Shown: positions 44,367-53,281 of the stretch, in pieces | How the letters are laid out: every line of letters starts with the position of its first letter | Numbering within the stretch: the first letter of the stretch is position 1 | Assembly: GCA_030145245.1 (NCBI GenBank) | Contig: JAQYWC010000025.1 | Span: forward strand, 62,001-126,000 | Reading direction: 5' to 3' | Source of the DNA: Desulfobacterium sp. | GTDB taxonomy: Bacteria; Desulfobacterota; Desulfobacteria; Desulfobacterales; Desulfobacteraceae | DNA: 64,000 nucleotides | Notes under the pieces: model-generated | What the model was told of the DNA's origin: nothing | Databases searched by the model: none | Seen by the model: the letters and a program-made list of their open reading frames with translations, nothing else | Position numbers and translations under genes: made by a program

Positions 44367-46918
44367 ATGGCCTTTCCCTGTTTGAGTTTGAGAATGTTTG
44401 CTGTCTGTACAGCCGTCTCAGGAACGCCAAGGATCGTGGTCAGTATTTCGGCCGGCCTGATGGTCCTGTCCTGATCCTTCACCAATACCATCTCGATGTG
44501 GGAGGAATCAAGGAAATCTATCCGCTGGACCATCTTTCGAAGATCCGTGGTCCGTGTTTTACCCTTGAAGTTGGTCTTTTCAACCTTGTACTCGGACAGG
44601 GTCATGAACTCATCTACGTCCTTCTGGTCCATGGTATGGCCGTTGAGGCTGATCCGGTAAGTGGCTGCCTCAAGGGGGTTCATTTTTTTATTGAGCATGG
44701 CCAGGGGGGCGCACCCGGTGATGGTGATGCTTTTGGGCAGCACTTTGTTGAGCCCGGTAACGATCTCCCTGGGGGTGGTGGAGAACTCGGCCGTGATGGT
44801 GAAAAACTCCTCCTGGCTTTCCATGCCCACGGGAAGGGGATTGTCAAAGGAGAGCTGCATGGAGGGGTTGAAACCCTTGGAGTACTTGACCTGTATGCCG
44901 ATCCGCCGTATGCCCCTGCGGATGATCTTGGCCAGTTCCAGGTGGCCGAAGTGGCGGGCGTCACCCAGTCTTGAGTAGAAAACACGGTATTTGGTGAAGT
45001 TCAGGTTGTCGCTGGGCCTTGCCGACGGCCGGTCGGAGATGGTCAGGGCCTCGGATTTCTCATGGACAATGGGCTGGATGGTCTTGAAGTCGCAGATGCC
45101 GCACCCGGTGCAGCCTTCTTCCCTGCAGTCAGGGGTGGTCTCCAGGGCCAGGGCCTTGTTGAACTCTTTTTCCATGAATTCGTTGGATACGCCGCAGTCG
45201 ATGTGATCCCAGGGAAGGGGCTCATTGGGTTCACGTTCCCTGGTGGTGAAGAAATGGGGATCGATCCCTGTTTCCTCAAAGGCTTCCATCCAGCGGTTAA
45301 AGTCGAACATGTCCGACCATCCGTCCAAACGGCATCCCTTTTCCCAGGCTGCTACCAGCAGCTTGGAAAGTCTCCGGTCGCCCCGGGCCCATACCCCTTC
45401 CAGGAGGCTCATGTTCGGGTCCTGCCACTTGAGGTTAACGCCGGGGTGCCTCAGGTTTTGTTTGAGAAAGTTGAGGTTGTCCTTGGATTGCTGGGTCGTG
45501 ATCTGTGCGCAGCGCTGGAACGGGGTGTGGGCCTTGGGTATAAATGTGACAAAGCTTAGGTTGATGTTGCCCTGGCTCTTTCCCCGACCCCTGCCTCGAC
45601 CCTTACCCTGGCTCTGGGGTTTGATGGAGGCCAGTTGCCGGGCCAGATCGCAGATCCCCTGGATATCCTCCTGGGTCTCGGTTGGCAGCCCGTGCATGAA
45701 GTAGAGCTTGATCATGCGCCATCCCAGGTCAAAGGCGTTGGTCACCGTGCCGACAATGTCCTGTTCCGTGATATTCTTGTTGATCACGTCCCTCAGTCGC
45801 TGGGTGCCGGCCTCAGGTGCGATGGTGAACCCGGTTTTTCTTACCTTTTTGATGATTTTCATCAGCTCCGGGGTGAGTTTTCCGGCCCGGATGGAGGGCA
45901 GAGAGATGGCCGTGCAGTGGTTCTGGTTGATGCTGAGCAGTTGCTCCATGAGGTTGGCAAGGTCGCTGTAGTCGCCCGTGCTCAACGAAAGCAGGGAGAC
46001 GTCGCTGTATCCGGTTTCCTTCAGGGATTGTTCTGCAATATCCACAAGGTCCGGCACGGTGCGCTCCCTCACCGGTCTGTAGATCATGCCGGCCTGGCAG
46101 AACCTGCATCCCCTGGAGCATCCCCGGGCAATCTCGAGCCTGAGCCGGTCGTGGACCGGTTTGCCAAACGGAACAATGGGGGCGGTGGGGAAGGGGGTCT
46201 TGTCCAGGTCGGAAAGAACGGCCCTTTTTACGGTGGCATGTTCCGGATAAAGGGGCTCAAGGATCTGGAGGTCCTGGTCGTTAAAACTTGGGGTGTAGAA
46301 GGAGGGGACATAGACGCCCCGGATGGCGGCCAGCTCTTTGAGCAACCCTTTTTTGCCGCCTGTCCTGGTGCGTTTCCACTGGATGGTTTTTTTCGAAATC
46401 TCAAGGATCGCCTCCTCCCCGTCTCCGATCACAAAGAGGTCGAAGAAGTCTGCCAGGGGCTCGGGGTTGAAGGCGCAGGGACCTCCGGCAATGATCAGGG
46501 GAAACTCCTCTTCCCGCTGGTCTGCGTAAAACGGGATCTTTGCGCTGTCCAGCATGGTGAGGATGTTGGTGAAGTTGAGTTCGTAGAGAAGGCTGAAACC
46601 GATGATGTCAAAGGCTTTCATCTCTGTCTTGGATTCAAGGGAAAAAAGGGGGATCTCCTTCTCCTTGAGCAGCTCCTCCATGTCCTGGGCCGGGGCAAAG
46701 AAGCGTTCGGCCGTGATATTGGGCTCCTGGTTCAGGATGGTATAGAGAATCTGCATGCCAAAGTGGGAGGTGCCGATCTCATAGAGGTCGGGGAAGGCCA
46801 GGGCAAAGGTCAGGTCAACGGTTGAATGAATTTTTTTTACGGTGTTGGCTTCACATCCCAGGTATCGGCTGGGCATCTCAACCAGGGGCAGGATTTCTTG
46901 AATATTTTTTTTGTTCAT
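44360..46918 (-). CDS. B12-binding-type radical SAM protein fused to DUF2344 domain (TIGR03960/TIGR03936)
   Basis: 852-residue fusion. Residues about 15-190 form a Rossmann-like domain, followed by a radical SAM core with C-x3-C-x2-C (CSRGCRFC). From about residue 625 there is the DUF2344 domain (YRVFYSRLGDARHFGHLEL), often linked to RNase G/E genes. A linker insert contains a Gly-Arg run (GKGRGRGRGKSQG). The substrate is unknown; its 7-bp overlap with rng suggests an RNA-processing or translation link. It is divergent from asnS. Confidence 0.85.
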   Translation of the reverse strand: MNKKNIQEILPLVEMPSRYLGCEANTVKKIHSTVDLTFALAFPDLYEIGTSHFGMQILYTILNQEPNITAERFFAPAQDMEELLKEKEIPLFSLESKTEMKAFDIIGFSLLYELNFTNILTMLDSAKIPFYADQREEEFPLIIAGGPCAFNPEPLADFFDLFVIGDGEEAILEISKKTIQWKRTRTGGKKGLLKELAAIRGVYVPSFYTPSFNDQDLQILEPLYPEHATVKRAVLSDLDKTPFPTAPIVPFGKPVHDRLRLEIARGCSRGCRFCQAGMIYRPVRERTVPDLVDIAEQSLKETGYSDVSLLSLSTGDYSDLANLMEQLLSINQNHCTAISLPSIRAGKLTPELMKIIKKVRKTGFTIAPEAGTQRLRDVINKNITEQDIVGTVTNAFDLGWRMIKLYFMHGLPTETQEDIQGICDLARQLASIKPQSQGKGRGRGRGKSQGNINLSFVTFIPKAHTPFQRCAQITTQQSKDNLNFLKQNLRHPGVNLKWQDPNMSLLEGVWARGDRRLSKLLVAAWEKGCRLDGWSDMFDFNRWMEAFEETGIDPHFFTTREREPNEPLPWDHIDCGVSNEFMEKEFNKALALETTPDCREEGCTGCGICDFKTIQPIVHEKSEALTISDRPSARPSDNLNFTKYRVFYSRLGDARHFGHLELAKIIRRGIRRIGIQVKYSKGFNPSMQLSFDNPLPVGMESQEEFFTITAEFSTTPREIVTGLNKVLPKSITITGCAPLAMLNKKMNPLEAATYRISLNGHTMDQKDVDEFMTLSEYKVEKTNFKGKTRTTDLRKMVQRIDFLDSSHIEMVLVKDQDRTIRPAEILTTILGVPETAVQTANILKLKQGKAIC

Positions 46919-47096
46919 GATAGGAAACTTTAATAATTATATGGTTTTAGTGTATTTGGCAAAAGACGTATTTATCTCATTTTGAGCAAGATAAAGCAAC
47001 GATAACTTGTGATTCATGGAAAGGGTTGCCATGGGCGTGGGCGAGGTTGCGGAAAAACAGGAAGCCCTAGTGGCGGACCATAACAATGAAAGGTGT

Positions 47097-48479
47097 ATGA
47101 TGGAGAGAGTAAAAATAAACCGGCTGCTTGGATCAGAAACAGCCTTGGAGCAGGTGATAATCAAGGGATGGGTCCGGACCAAGCGTGATTCAAAGACCTT
47201 CTCGTTCATGGAGATCAACGACGGGTCCTGCCTCAAGAGCATCCAGGTGATTGCCGGGGAGGAACTTGCCAACTACAACGAAATCGAGAAAGTCACCACA
47301 GGGTCCGCACTTTGTGTGACAGGCCGGCTGGTGGAATCCCCGGGCAAGGGTCAGCGCTGGGAGATCCAGGCCGATGGGGTTGAGATCATCAGCGTGGCCC
47401 CTGAGAATTACCCCCTCCAGAAGAAGCGGCATACCGACGAGTACCTGAGGACCATTGCCCACCTCCGGCCCCGGACCAACAAGTTCGGTGCGGCCTTCCG
47501 TATCCGTTCCGAGGCGATCTATGCCATCCACAAGTTCTACCGGGACAAGGGGTTCCGCTGTTTGAGCGCGCCTGTGATCACAGGTTCCGACTGCGAGGGT
47601 GCCGGCGAGATGTTCAGGGTGACAAGCCTTGATCCGGCTGACGTGGCCAAGCAGGGACGGATGAACTTTAAGGAGGATTTTTTTGGTACCCAGGCAAACC
47701 TAACCGTGTCCGGCCAGTTGTCCGCCGAGATGTTTGCCATGGCCCTGGGGGATGTGTACACCTTCGGGCCCACGTTCCGGGCTGAGGACTCCAACACCAG
47801 CCGCCATGTGGCCGAGTTCTGGATGCTGGAGCCGGAGATGGCGTTCTGCGACCTGGATGCCAACATGGATCATGCGGAAGAGCTGGTCAAGACCCTTACC
47901 CGCCATGTGATGGAGCATTGTGCCGATGACCTTGCCCTCTTTACCCAGTTTGTGGACAAGAAGCTGGGGGGCGTGCTCGATACCCTGGTGAACGAAGATT
48001 ATGCCCGGGTGACCTATGACGAGGGGATCGAGATCCTCCTGAAGTCCGGCAAAAAGTTCGAGTTTCCCGTGGAGAACGGCACCGATCTCCAGTCCGAGCA
48101 TGAGCGATTCCTTGCGGAAGAGCATTTTAAAAAACCCGTGTTCCTGACCAACTATCCAAAGGAGATCAAGCCCTTTTACATGCGCCAGAACGACGACGGC
48201 AGGACCGTTGCCGCCGTGGATCTCCTGGTGCCGAGGATCGGCGAGCTCATCGGCGGCAGCCAGCGGGAGGAGCGCCTGGACGTTCTTGAGGCCCGAATGG
48301 ATGAAATGGGGCTGCCCAAGGAAGATTACTGGTGGTACCTTGATTCCAGACGGTTCGGCACCGTGCCCCACGCGGGATTCGGTATGGGGTTTGAGCGTTT
48401 TCTCATGCTGGTGACCGGCATCACCAACATCAGGGACGTGGTACCGTTTCCACGGACACCGGGGAAGATCGATTTCTAA
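47097..48479 (+). CDS. asnS: Asparaginyl-tRNA synthetase
   Basis: Class II aminoacyl-tRNA synthetase. An OB-fold anticodon domain comes first. Motif 2 is FGPTFRAEDSNTSRHVAEFW, whose RHVAEFW distinguishes AsnRS from AspRS; motif 3 is GFGMGFERF. The ATG at 47097 has AAAGG just upstream and gives 460 residues, the family norm; the frame extends to 47016 without support. Confidence 0.94.
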   Translation: MMERVKINRLLGSETALEQVIIKGWVRTKRDSKTFSFMEINDGSCLKSIQVIAGEELANYNEIEKVTTGSALCVTGRLVESPGKGQRWEIQADGVEIISVAPENYPLQKKRHTDEYLRTIAHLRPRTNKFGAAFRIRSEAIYAIHKFYRDKGFRCLSAPVITGSDCEGAGEMFRVTSLDPADVAKQGRMNFKEDFFGTQANLTVSGQLSAEMFAMALGDVYTFGPTFRAEDSNTSRHVAEFWMLEPEMAFCDLDANMDHAEELVKTLTRHVMEHCADDLALFTQFVDKKLGGVLDTLVNEDYARVTYDEGIEILLKSGKKFEFPVENGTDLQSEHERFLAEEHFKKPVFLTNYPKEIKPFYMRQNDDGRTVAAVDLLVPRIGELIGGSQREERLDVLEARMDEMGLPKEDYWWYLDSRRFGTVPHAGFGMGFERFLMLVTGITNIRDVVPFPRTPGKIDF

Positions 48480-48489
48480 TTCTACGTAG

Positions 48490-48705
48490 CCGGGGACAGG
48501 CTTAGCTTATATAATTAGATGGGGTCAGACTTAGCTTATTGCGCTTTTTTTTAAAAGCGCAATAAGCTAAGTCTGACCCCGAAACAAAAACCTAAGTCTG
48601 ACCCCGAAGCAAGAATGCTAAGCCTGTCCCAAGGTAAAAAAAAGCCAAGTCAGCCTCCAGAAACAATCGCCCCCAAAACAAAAATATAAGCCTGACCCCC
48701 AAAAC
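48490..48705. repeat. Nested palindromic repeat cluster (ggggtcagacttagcttatt family)
   Basis: The core is a perfect palindrome with 28-nt arms (48521-48548 and 48553-48580) around TTTT, starting ggggtcagacttagctta. Around it are diverged copies: ggggacaggcttagcttat at 48492-48510, its partner atgctaagcctgtccc near 48615-48630, cctaagtctgacccc at 48591-48605, and ataagcctgaccccc near 48685-48700. The outer pair is itself inverted, so the block is nested. It resembles REP/BIME-type or transposon-end repeats; no transposase is adjacent. It may also terminate asnS transcription. Confidence 0.8.
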
Positions 48706-48759
48706 ATGCCCCCATCCACACCTGCCTCAAATAAATAACCCTAAAAAATTACTTGCTTT

Positions 48760-48785
48760 TTTTATCCGTTTATATATGGATAAAA
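48760..48785 (+). promoter_or_regulatory. Dyad upstream of the small coiled-coil gene
   Basis: ttttatcc (48760-48767) and ggataaaa (48778-48785) form an 8-bp inverted repeat around gtttatatat. The AT-rich spacer could serve as a -10 region, making this an operator-promoter overlap, about 50 bp before the ATG at 48833. Confidence 0.35.
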
Positions 48786-48832
48786 GACAGGCACCACATG
48801 GATTAACCAGGAAATTATAGGGGACGGTTTTC

Positions 48833-49036
48833 ATGCCAACACTTGAAGAGCGGAAAATGGAAAGTACCGAAGATTTAAGAGAGCGGCTTGAGGCAAGAAC
48901 CAGGGAGCTTGGGATCACCTACACCTTCTCCCAGTACATGGAGATGATGGAAACCTATCTGTTGAAGCTTGAGACCCGGGTGAAACGGCTTGAAGAGAAC
49001 TGTAATATCAGCAGCGAAGATATCATGGATGGTTAA
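48833..49036 (+). CDS. Small coiled-coil hypothetical protein
   Basis: 67-residue acidic protein starting MPTLEERKMEST, with a heptad-like C-terminal segment (METYLLKLETRVKRLEENC). AGGGGA lies upstream, a dyad at 48760-48785 may control it, and a strong terminator follows directly. No known family is recognised. Confidence 0.62.
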   Translation: MPTLEERKMESTEDLRERLEARTRELGITYTFSQYMEMMETYLLKLETRVKRLEENCNISSEDIMDG

Positions 49037-49038
49037 AG

Positions 49039-49064
49039 ATGCCGGAGGCGACCGCCTCCGGCAT
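49039..49064. terminator. Bidirectional intrinsic terminator
   Basis: 11-bp stem, atgccggaggc (49039-49049) with gcctccggcat (49054-49064), 4-nt loop. It is followed by tcttagtttt on the + side and lies between the convergent small gene and cobT. Confidence 0.85.
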
Positions 49065-49072
49065 TCTTAGTT

Positions 49073-50134
49073 TTAACGGTTGGCGTTTTTGATGGCAACC
49101 TCCTCAAAGGTTTTGATCTCCGCAAGTATCCGTGTTGATGCATCCAGGAGCTCAAATGCAAGGGCGGCCCCTGTTCCTTCGCCCAGGCGGAAGCCGAGGT
49201 CCAGGAGCGGTACAAGGTTGAGGCGTTCGTGCATGAACCTGTGGCCCACCTCGATGGAGCGGTGGCCGGCAAACAGGTAGGCCTTTGCCTTTGGGGCAAG
49301 CTCGCAGGCGATCAGTGCACCTGCCGTGGAGATGAATCCGTCGCACACCACCGGGATGCCGTGGGCGGCAGCACCGATGACAAGGCCTGCAAGTCCGCCG
49401 ATCTCAAGCCCTCCCACCTTGGAGAGCACGTCCAGGGGATCATTGGCATCGGGCTTGTTCAGTTCAAGACCTTCCCGGATGACCCGGATCTTGTTGGCGA
49501 ACATGGCATCGTCGATGCCGGTGCCCCGGCCTGTCAGATCCTTGGGGTCCATGCCTGAAAATGCCGCAATGATGGCGGCAGAGGGCGTGGTGTTGCCAAT
49601 GCCCATGTCTCCTGTGCCAAGCATGTCCACCCTTTTTTCCTCGAACAGATCATCCACGATGCTGATGCCTGCATTGATGGAGGCAATGGCCTCCTCCCGG
49701 GTCATGGCAGGTCCTTTGGTGAAGTTTGCCGTTCCCTTTCTCACCTTTTTGTGAAAGATGGGAAGTGCGGGATCAAAGTCAAAGTTCACGCCGATGTCCG
49801 CCGCTTTGATGGCGGCGCCTGCGTGGCGGGCAAGCACGTTGATGGAGGCACCGTCATTGACGAAGTTGTCCACCATCTGGGGGGTCACTTCCTGGGGAAA
49901 AAGGCTGACGCCCTCTTCCACCACACCGTGGTCCCCGGCACAGGTGATGAGCACCTTGTTTGTCAGCTGCACGTCCAGGCTGCCTGCGATGCCGGCGAGC
50001 CTGGCTGAGGCATCTTCTAGGATGCCAAGGCTGCCGGCGGGCCGGGCCTGGTCGGCCAGGCGCTCCAGGGCGGTTGCATAAACGATTGCATCGGGTGTTT
50101 TGATGCTTGCAATGGTCTGTTCGAGTTGTTTCAT
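49073..50134 (-). CDS. cobT: Nicotinate-nucleotide:benzimidazole phosphoribosyltransferase
   Basis: Activates the lower-ligand base of cobamides to the alpha-ribotide. 353 residues, normal length; it has CAGDHGVVEEGVS near the N-terminus and the EGTGAAL segment with the catalytic Glu near the C-terminus. It begins 3 bp after the ThiC-family gene and shares its cobalamin riboswitch, so it probably activates the benzimidazole made by that enzyme. Confidence 0.94.
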   Translation of the reverse strand: MKQLEQTIASIKTPDAIVYATALERLADQARPAGSLGILEDASARLAGIAGSLDVQLTNKVLITCAGDHGVVEEGVSLFPQEVTPQMVDNFVNDGASINVLARHAGAAIKAADIGVNFDFDPALPIFHKKVRKGTANFTKGPAMTREEAIASINAGISIVDDLFEEKRVDMLGTGDMGIGNTTPSAAIIAAFSGMDPKDLTGRGTGIDDAMFANKIRVIREGLELNKPDANDPLDVLSKVGGLEIGGLAGLVIGAAAHGIPVVCDGFISTAGALIACELAPKAKAYLFAGHRSIEVGHRFMHERLNLVPLLDLGFRLGEGTGAALAFELLDASTRILAEIKTFEEVAIKNANR

Positions 50135-50137
50135 GGT

Positions 50138-51457
50138 TTAGGCCTCAGGTGTTATTTTATCGTTCTTTATATCTTCCCTGAAAATGGTGTTGCCCTTTTT
50201 CATGGCGCAGAAGTCGCCGCACATGGTGCAGGTGCCGCCATCTTCCGGGGCCCGGCTGTTTCGGGTGGTCCGGGCAATCTCAGGAAAGAGGAGATGGGTT
50301 TCCAGGTCGTCCCACCGCATGTCCCGCCTTGCCATGGCGGCCAGGCGTTCGTTCTCCCTGCGGTCGGGATATTTGGCGATGTCTCCCACCCGTACGGCAA
50401 GCCGTGTCGCCCTGACGCCTTCCCTGACGTCGTCCACCGTGGGCAGTGCCAGGTGCTCGGCAGGGGTGATGTAGCAGATGAGATCCGCTCCGTGCCAGGT
50501 GGAGGAGGCAGCACCAATGGCGGAGGTGATGTGGTCGTAGCCGGCGCCGGTGTCTGCGGGAATGGGACCCAGCACATAGTAGGGGGCGTTGCCGCTCATG
50601 CGTTTCTCCAGGATGATGTTGGCCTGGATCTCGTCCAGGGGCACATGGCCTGGGCCTTCCACCATCATCTGGCATCCCTGCTCACGGCCAAGTTCAGCCA
50701 GCTCGCAGTTGATGATCATCTCTGCCATCTGGGCCCTGTCGTGGCTGTCATGGATGGCGCCGGCCCGGATGCCGTTGCCAAGGGAGAGGACGGCATCGTA
50801 TTTCTTCATGAGGGCACAGACCCTGTCAAACTGCTCGTAGAGGGGGTTCTCCTTGCCCGTGGCATCCATGTAGGCCACCATGAAGGTGCCGCCCTTGGAG
50901 GCGAGTCCGCCGTACCTGAACCCCTGTTTCCTGAGTCGTTCGATGGTGTACTGGTTGATGCCGCAGTGGATGGCCATGAAGCTCAGGCCGTCGGCCAGCT
51001 GGCGTTCGATGAGATCAAAGAGGAATTCAGGATCGAGCTTGGAGGGGTCCTTGTACTTGCGGGCCGTCTCTTTGAAGGCCTGGTAGAGGGGAACATTGCC
51101 CACGGGCATGTTAACGGCCTTGAGCACCTCCTGGCGAACCTTGTCAAGGTTGCCGCCGGCGGACAGCTCCATGAGGGTGTCGGCGCCCTCCTCCTCGATG
51201 GCAATGGCCTTTTGCACTTCGCCTTCGATGCTGCAGATGTCGGATGAGGTGCCGATGGAGGCGTTGATCTTGGTGCGCAGGCCGGTGCCGATGCCCACCA
51301 CTTTCTGGTTCTTTCTATTGGGGTTGGCGGGGATGACGATCTCGCCTGCCGCCACCCTGACACGGATGATCTCCGGGTTGAAGTTTTCGTCCTGTGCTAC
51401 TTTCATCATCTGCTCAGAGATTATCCCGTCCCTGGCAAGTTCAAGCTGGGTCTTCAT
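50138..51457 (-). CDS. bzaF: ThiC-family radical SAM enzyme, probable 5-hydroxybenzimidazole synthase (BzaF)
   Basis: 439-residue member of the ThiC family. It has the N-terminal GTGLRTKINASIGTS, the VEGPGHVPLDEI segment and the C-terminal cluster motif CTMCGDFC (C-x2-C-x3-C), as in the short ThiC clade. ThiC makes the thiamin pyrimidine from AIR; the paralogue BzaF converts AIR to 5-hydroxybenzimidazole, a cobamide lower ligand, anaerobically. The upstream cobalamin riboswitch, the absence of a TPP riboswitch and the 3-bp spacing to cobT favour BzaF. AGGAG lies seven bases before the ATG. Confidence 0.82.
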   Translation of the reverse strand: MKTQLELARDGIISEQMMKVAQDENFNPEIIRVRVAAGEIVIPANPNRKNQKVVGIGTGLRTKINASIGTSSDICSIEGEVQKAIAIEEEGADTLMELSAGGNLDKVRQEVLKAVNMPVGNVPLYQAFKETARKYKDPSKLDPEFLFDLIERQLADGLSFMAIHCGINQYTIERLRKQGFRYGGLASKGGTFMVAYMDATGKENPLYEQFDRVCALMKKYDAVLSLGNGIRAGAIHDSHDRAQMAEMIINCELAELGREQGCQMMVEGPGHVPLDEIQANIILEKRMSGNAPYYVLGPIPADTGAGYDHITSAIGAASSTWHGADLICYITPAEHLALPTVDDVREGVRATRLAVRVGDIAKYPDRRENERLAAMARRDMRWDDLETHLLFPEIARTTRNSRAPEDGGTCTMCGDFCAMKKGNTIFREDIKNDKITPEA

Positions 51458-51478
51458 GATACCGCTCCTTTTTCCGAG

Positions 51479-51529
51479 GGTTCCGGCAAAAAAAAATCCC
51501 GGAACCGACGTGTGTCAGCCCTGGGATTT
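51479..51529 (-). terminator. Expression-platform terminator of the cobalamin riboswitch
   Basis: Reading leftward, aaatccc/gggattt (51523-51529 with 51494-51500) closes a hairpin followed by a run of nine T (51496-51488). An alternative hairpin, ggttccgg/ccggaacc (51499-51506 with 51479-51486), would use part of the terminator stem, so the two are mutually exclusive. This fits ligand-controlled transcription termination. Confidence 0.65.
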
Positions 51530-51549
51530 GCCATCTCTCCTGGGTAAGG

Positions 51550-51740
51550 TTTATTCCTCCGTCAGACAGGTCTTCTGACTCGCGGATCAACCGGATTACC
51601 GCGCCTTCCCAAAGACTTTTTAACCAGTCTTCAGTGGCTTTTTGCGGAATCCGTACTCGCATACAGCGGCGGGACCGTCCCGGAGTTTCACCGGGTTCCC
51701 TTGAATGCCCGTTAGGGCAACCTGACGGAGAACAAATTCT
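51550..51740 (-). ncRNA. Cobalamin (B12) riboswitch
   Basis: On the minus strand the leader contains the conserved core ggtgaaactccgggacggt followed by cccgccgctgta, and the B12-box element GCCACTG (51632-51638), and closes with gagtcagaagacctg. These are the classic cobalamin-riboswitch core elements, in correct order. It controls the bzaF-cobT operon. Confidence 0.93.
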
Positions 51741-51755
51741 GGAGATTCATTATCA

Positions 51756-53186
51756 TTAAGTTTGCGGCAATGTCAACACGGAATCCTGGTCTTTTTTTGT
51801 GGTTTTGGCAAGGAACAGCCCCAGAACCAGTGCTGCGATCACAAGACTTGCAATATTGGAGAAGGTTGCCGGCAGGTTGAAGCCGATCTTGGCCTGGAGG
51901 ATAAAGGCGACATCCACGGCGGTCATGAAGGTGGCCGGGATGGAGCAGATCCAGTGAATCTTACCCTTTTTAGCAAGATAGATGGCCGAGGCCCAGAGCA
52001 CCATCATGGAGAGCATCTGGTTGGACCATCCGAAATATCTCCAGATGATTTTGAAATCCACCTGGGTGATCATGAAGGCGGCAATGAAAAGCGGGATGGC
52101 AATGAGCAGGCGTTTGGCTGCCTTGGATTGATCCATCTTAAAGGTCTCGGCAATGATCAGGCGGGTGCTTCGAAATGCGGTGTCACCACTGGAGATGGGC
52201 AGGATCACAACCCCCATGATCGCAAGGAACCCGCCAATGGGGCCAAGGAGGGTGTTGCATGCCTGGTTGACCACCGATGCCGGGGATCCCGATGCAATCA
52301 CGCTGTTAAGCGCTTCCGGGCTGTTGTAAAAGCTCAGGCCGACGGTGGTCCAGATCAGGGCGATGATCCCTTCCATGATCATGGAGCCGTAGAAAACGGA
52401 CCGTCCCTTGTTCTCGTTGCGGATGCACCGGGCCATGAGGGGGGACTGTGTGGAGTGAAACCCGCTGATGGCACCGCATGACAGGGTTATGAACAGCAAC
52501 GGCCAGATGGGTTTGTCCGTGGGGTGGGTGTTGGTGAAAAAATCCAGGCTGGGAAGGATCTCATATCCGTGAAAAATGAGGCCCGCCATGACGCCAAAGG
52601 TCATGAAGATGAGAAGGGCGCCAAAAACCGGGTAGAGCCTGCCGATGATCTTGTCTATGGGCAGGATGGTGGCCGTGAAGTAGTAGAGGAATATGGCACC
52701 GATGAGTAACTGAACATTCACGCCGGTCAGGTTGTTGAGCAGTTTGGCAGGGCCGAGAATAAAGACAACCCCCACCAGCAGCAGGAGGATGACCGAGAAA
52801 ACCCGCATCACCTGCCGTGCCGGGGTTCCCATGAGGTCTCCCACCACTTCGGGTATGCTCTGTCCCCCTTGTCTCACCGAAAGCATGCCGCTGAAATAGT
52901 CATGCACGGCACCGGCAAAGATACACCCGATGACGATCCAGATCAGGGCCGAAGGACCGTAAAGGGCGCCCAGGATCGGGCCGAAGATCGGCCCTAAGCC
53001 TGCGATGTCCAGAAGCTGGATAAAGAAAACCTTCCAGGTGGGCATTGACATATAGTCGACACCGTCTTCCATGGTCTGGCAGGGGGTGGGACGGTTGGCA
53101 TCGATGCCGAAAACCTTTTCCACAAATACCCCGTAGGTGAAATAACCGATAATGAGCAAGGCCACACAGCCAAGAAAAAACAACAT
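51756..53186 (-). CDS. cstA: CstA-family carbon-starvation/pyruvate-type transporter
   Basis: Membrane transporter of the CstA family (476 residues, the shorter class; about 12-13 helices). It has CQTMEDGVDYMSMPTWKVF, GPIFGPILGALYGP and the VHDYFSGMLSVRQGG loop. The ATG at 53186 with GGAGG five bases upstream replaces a TTG at 53198. It follows a BtsS/BtsR-like two-component system, which in E. coli responds to pyruvate and induces a CstA-family pyruvate transporter. Confidence 0.9.
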   Translation of the reverse strand: MLFFLGCVALLIIGYFTYGVFVEKVFGIDANRPTPCQTMEDGVDYMSMPTWKVFFIQLLDIAGLGPIFGPILGALYGPSALIWIVIGCIFAGAVHDYFSGMLSVRQGGQSIPEVVGDLMGTPARQVMRVFSVILLLLVGVVFILGPAKLLNNLTGVNVQLLIGAIFLYYFTATILPIDKIIGRLYPVFGALLIFMTFGVMAGLIFHGYEILPSLDFFTNTHPTDKPIWPLLFITLSCGAISGFHSTQSPLMARCIRNENKGRSVFYGSMIMEGIIALIWTTVGLSFYNSPEALNSVIASGSPASVVNQACNTLLGPIGGFLAIMGVVILPISSGDTAFRSTRLIIAETFKMDQSKAAKRLLIAIPLFIAAFMITQVDFKIIWRYFGWSNQMLSMMVLWASAIYLAKKGKIHWICSIPATFMTAVDVAFILQAKIGFNLPATFSNIASLVIAALVLGLFLAKTTKKDQDSVLTLPQT

Positions 53187-53281
53187 ATGATCCTCCAAAA
53201 AAAAATGTTTCCCTGAATGTCGGGTAACTGCTTAAATTTCCAGAGCAATCTAACCTGACCCGGGCGAGGGTTTCATCCTTT

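Noticed and set aside
45635-46825. 396-codon + strand frame opposite the large radical SAM gene
   Set aside because: Shadow of a well-supported coding frame; no ribosome site or family motif.
50126-51247. Long + strand open frame (373 codons) opposite the bzaF gene
   Set aside because: Antisense shadow of a strongly conserved ThiC-family protein; Gly/Val/His-rich composition without any domain.
51550-51740. TPP riboswitch, expected before a thiC gene
   Set aside because: The conserved elements are those of the cobalamin class; no TPP core (CTGAGA/ACCTGA-type pairing elements) was found.
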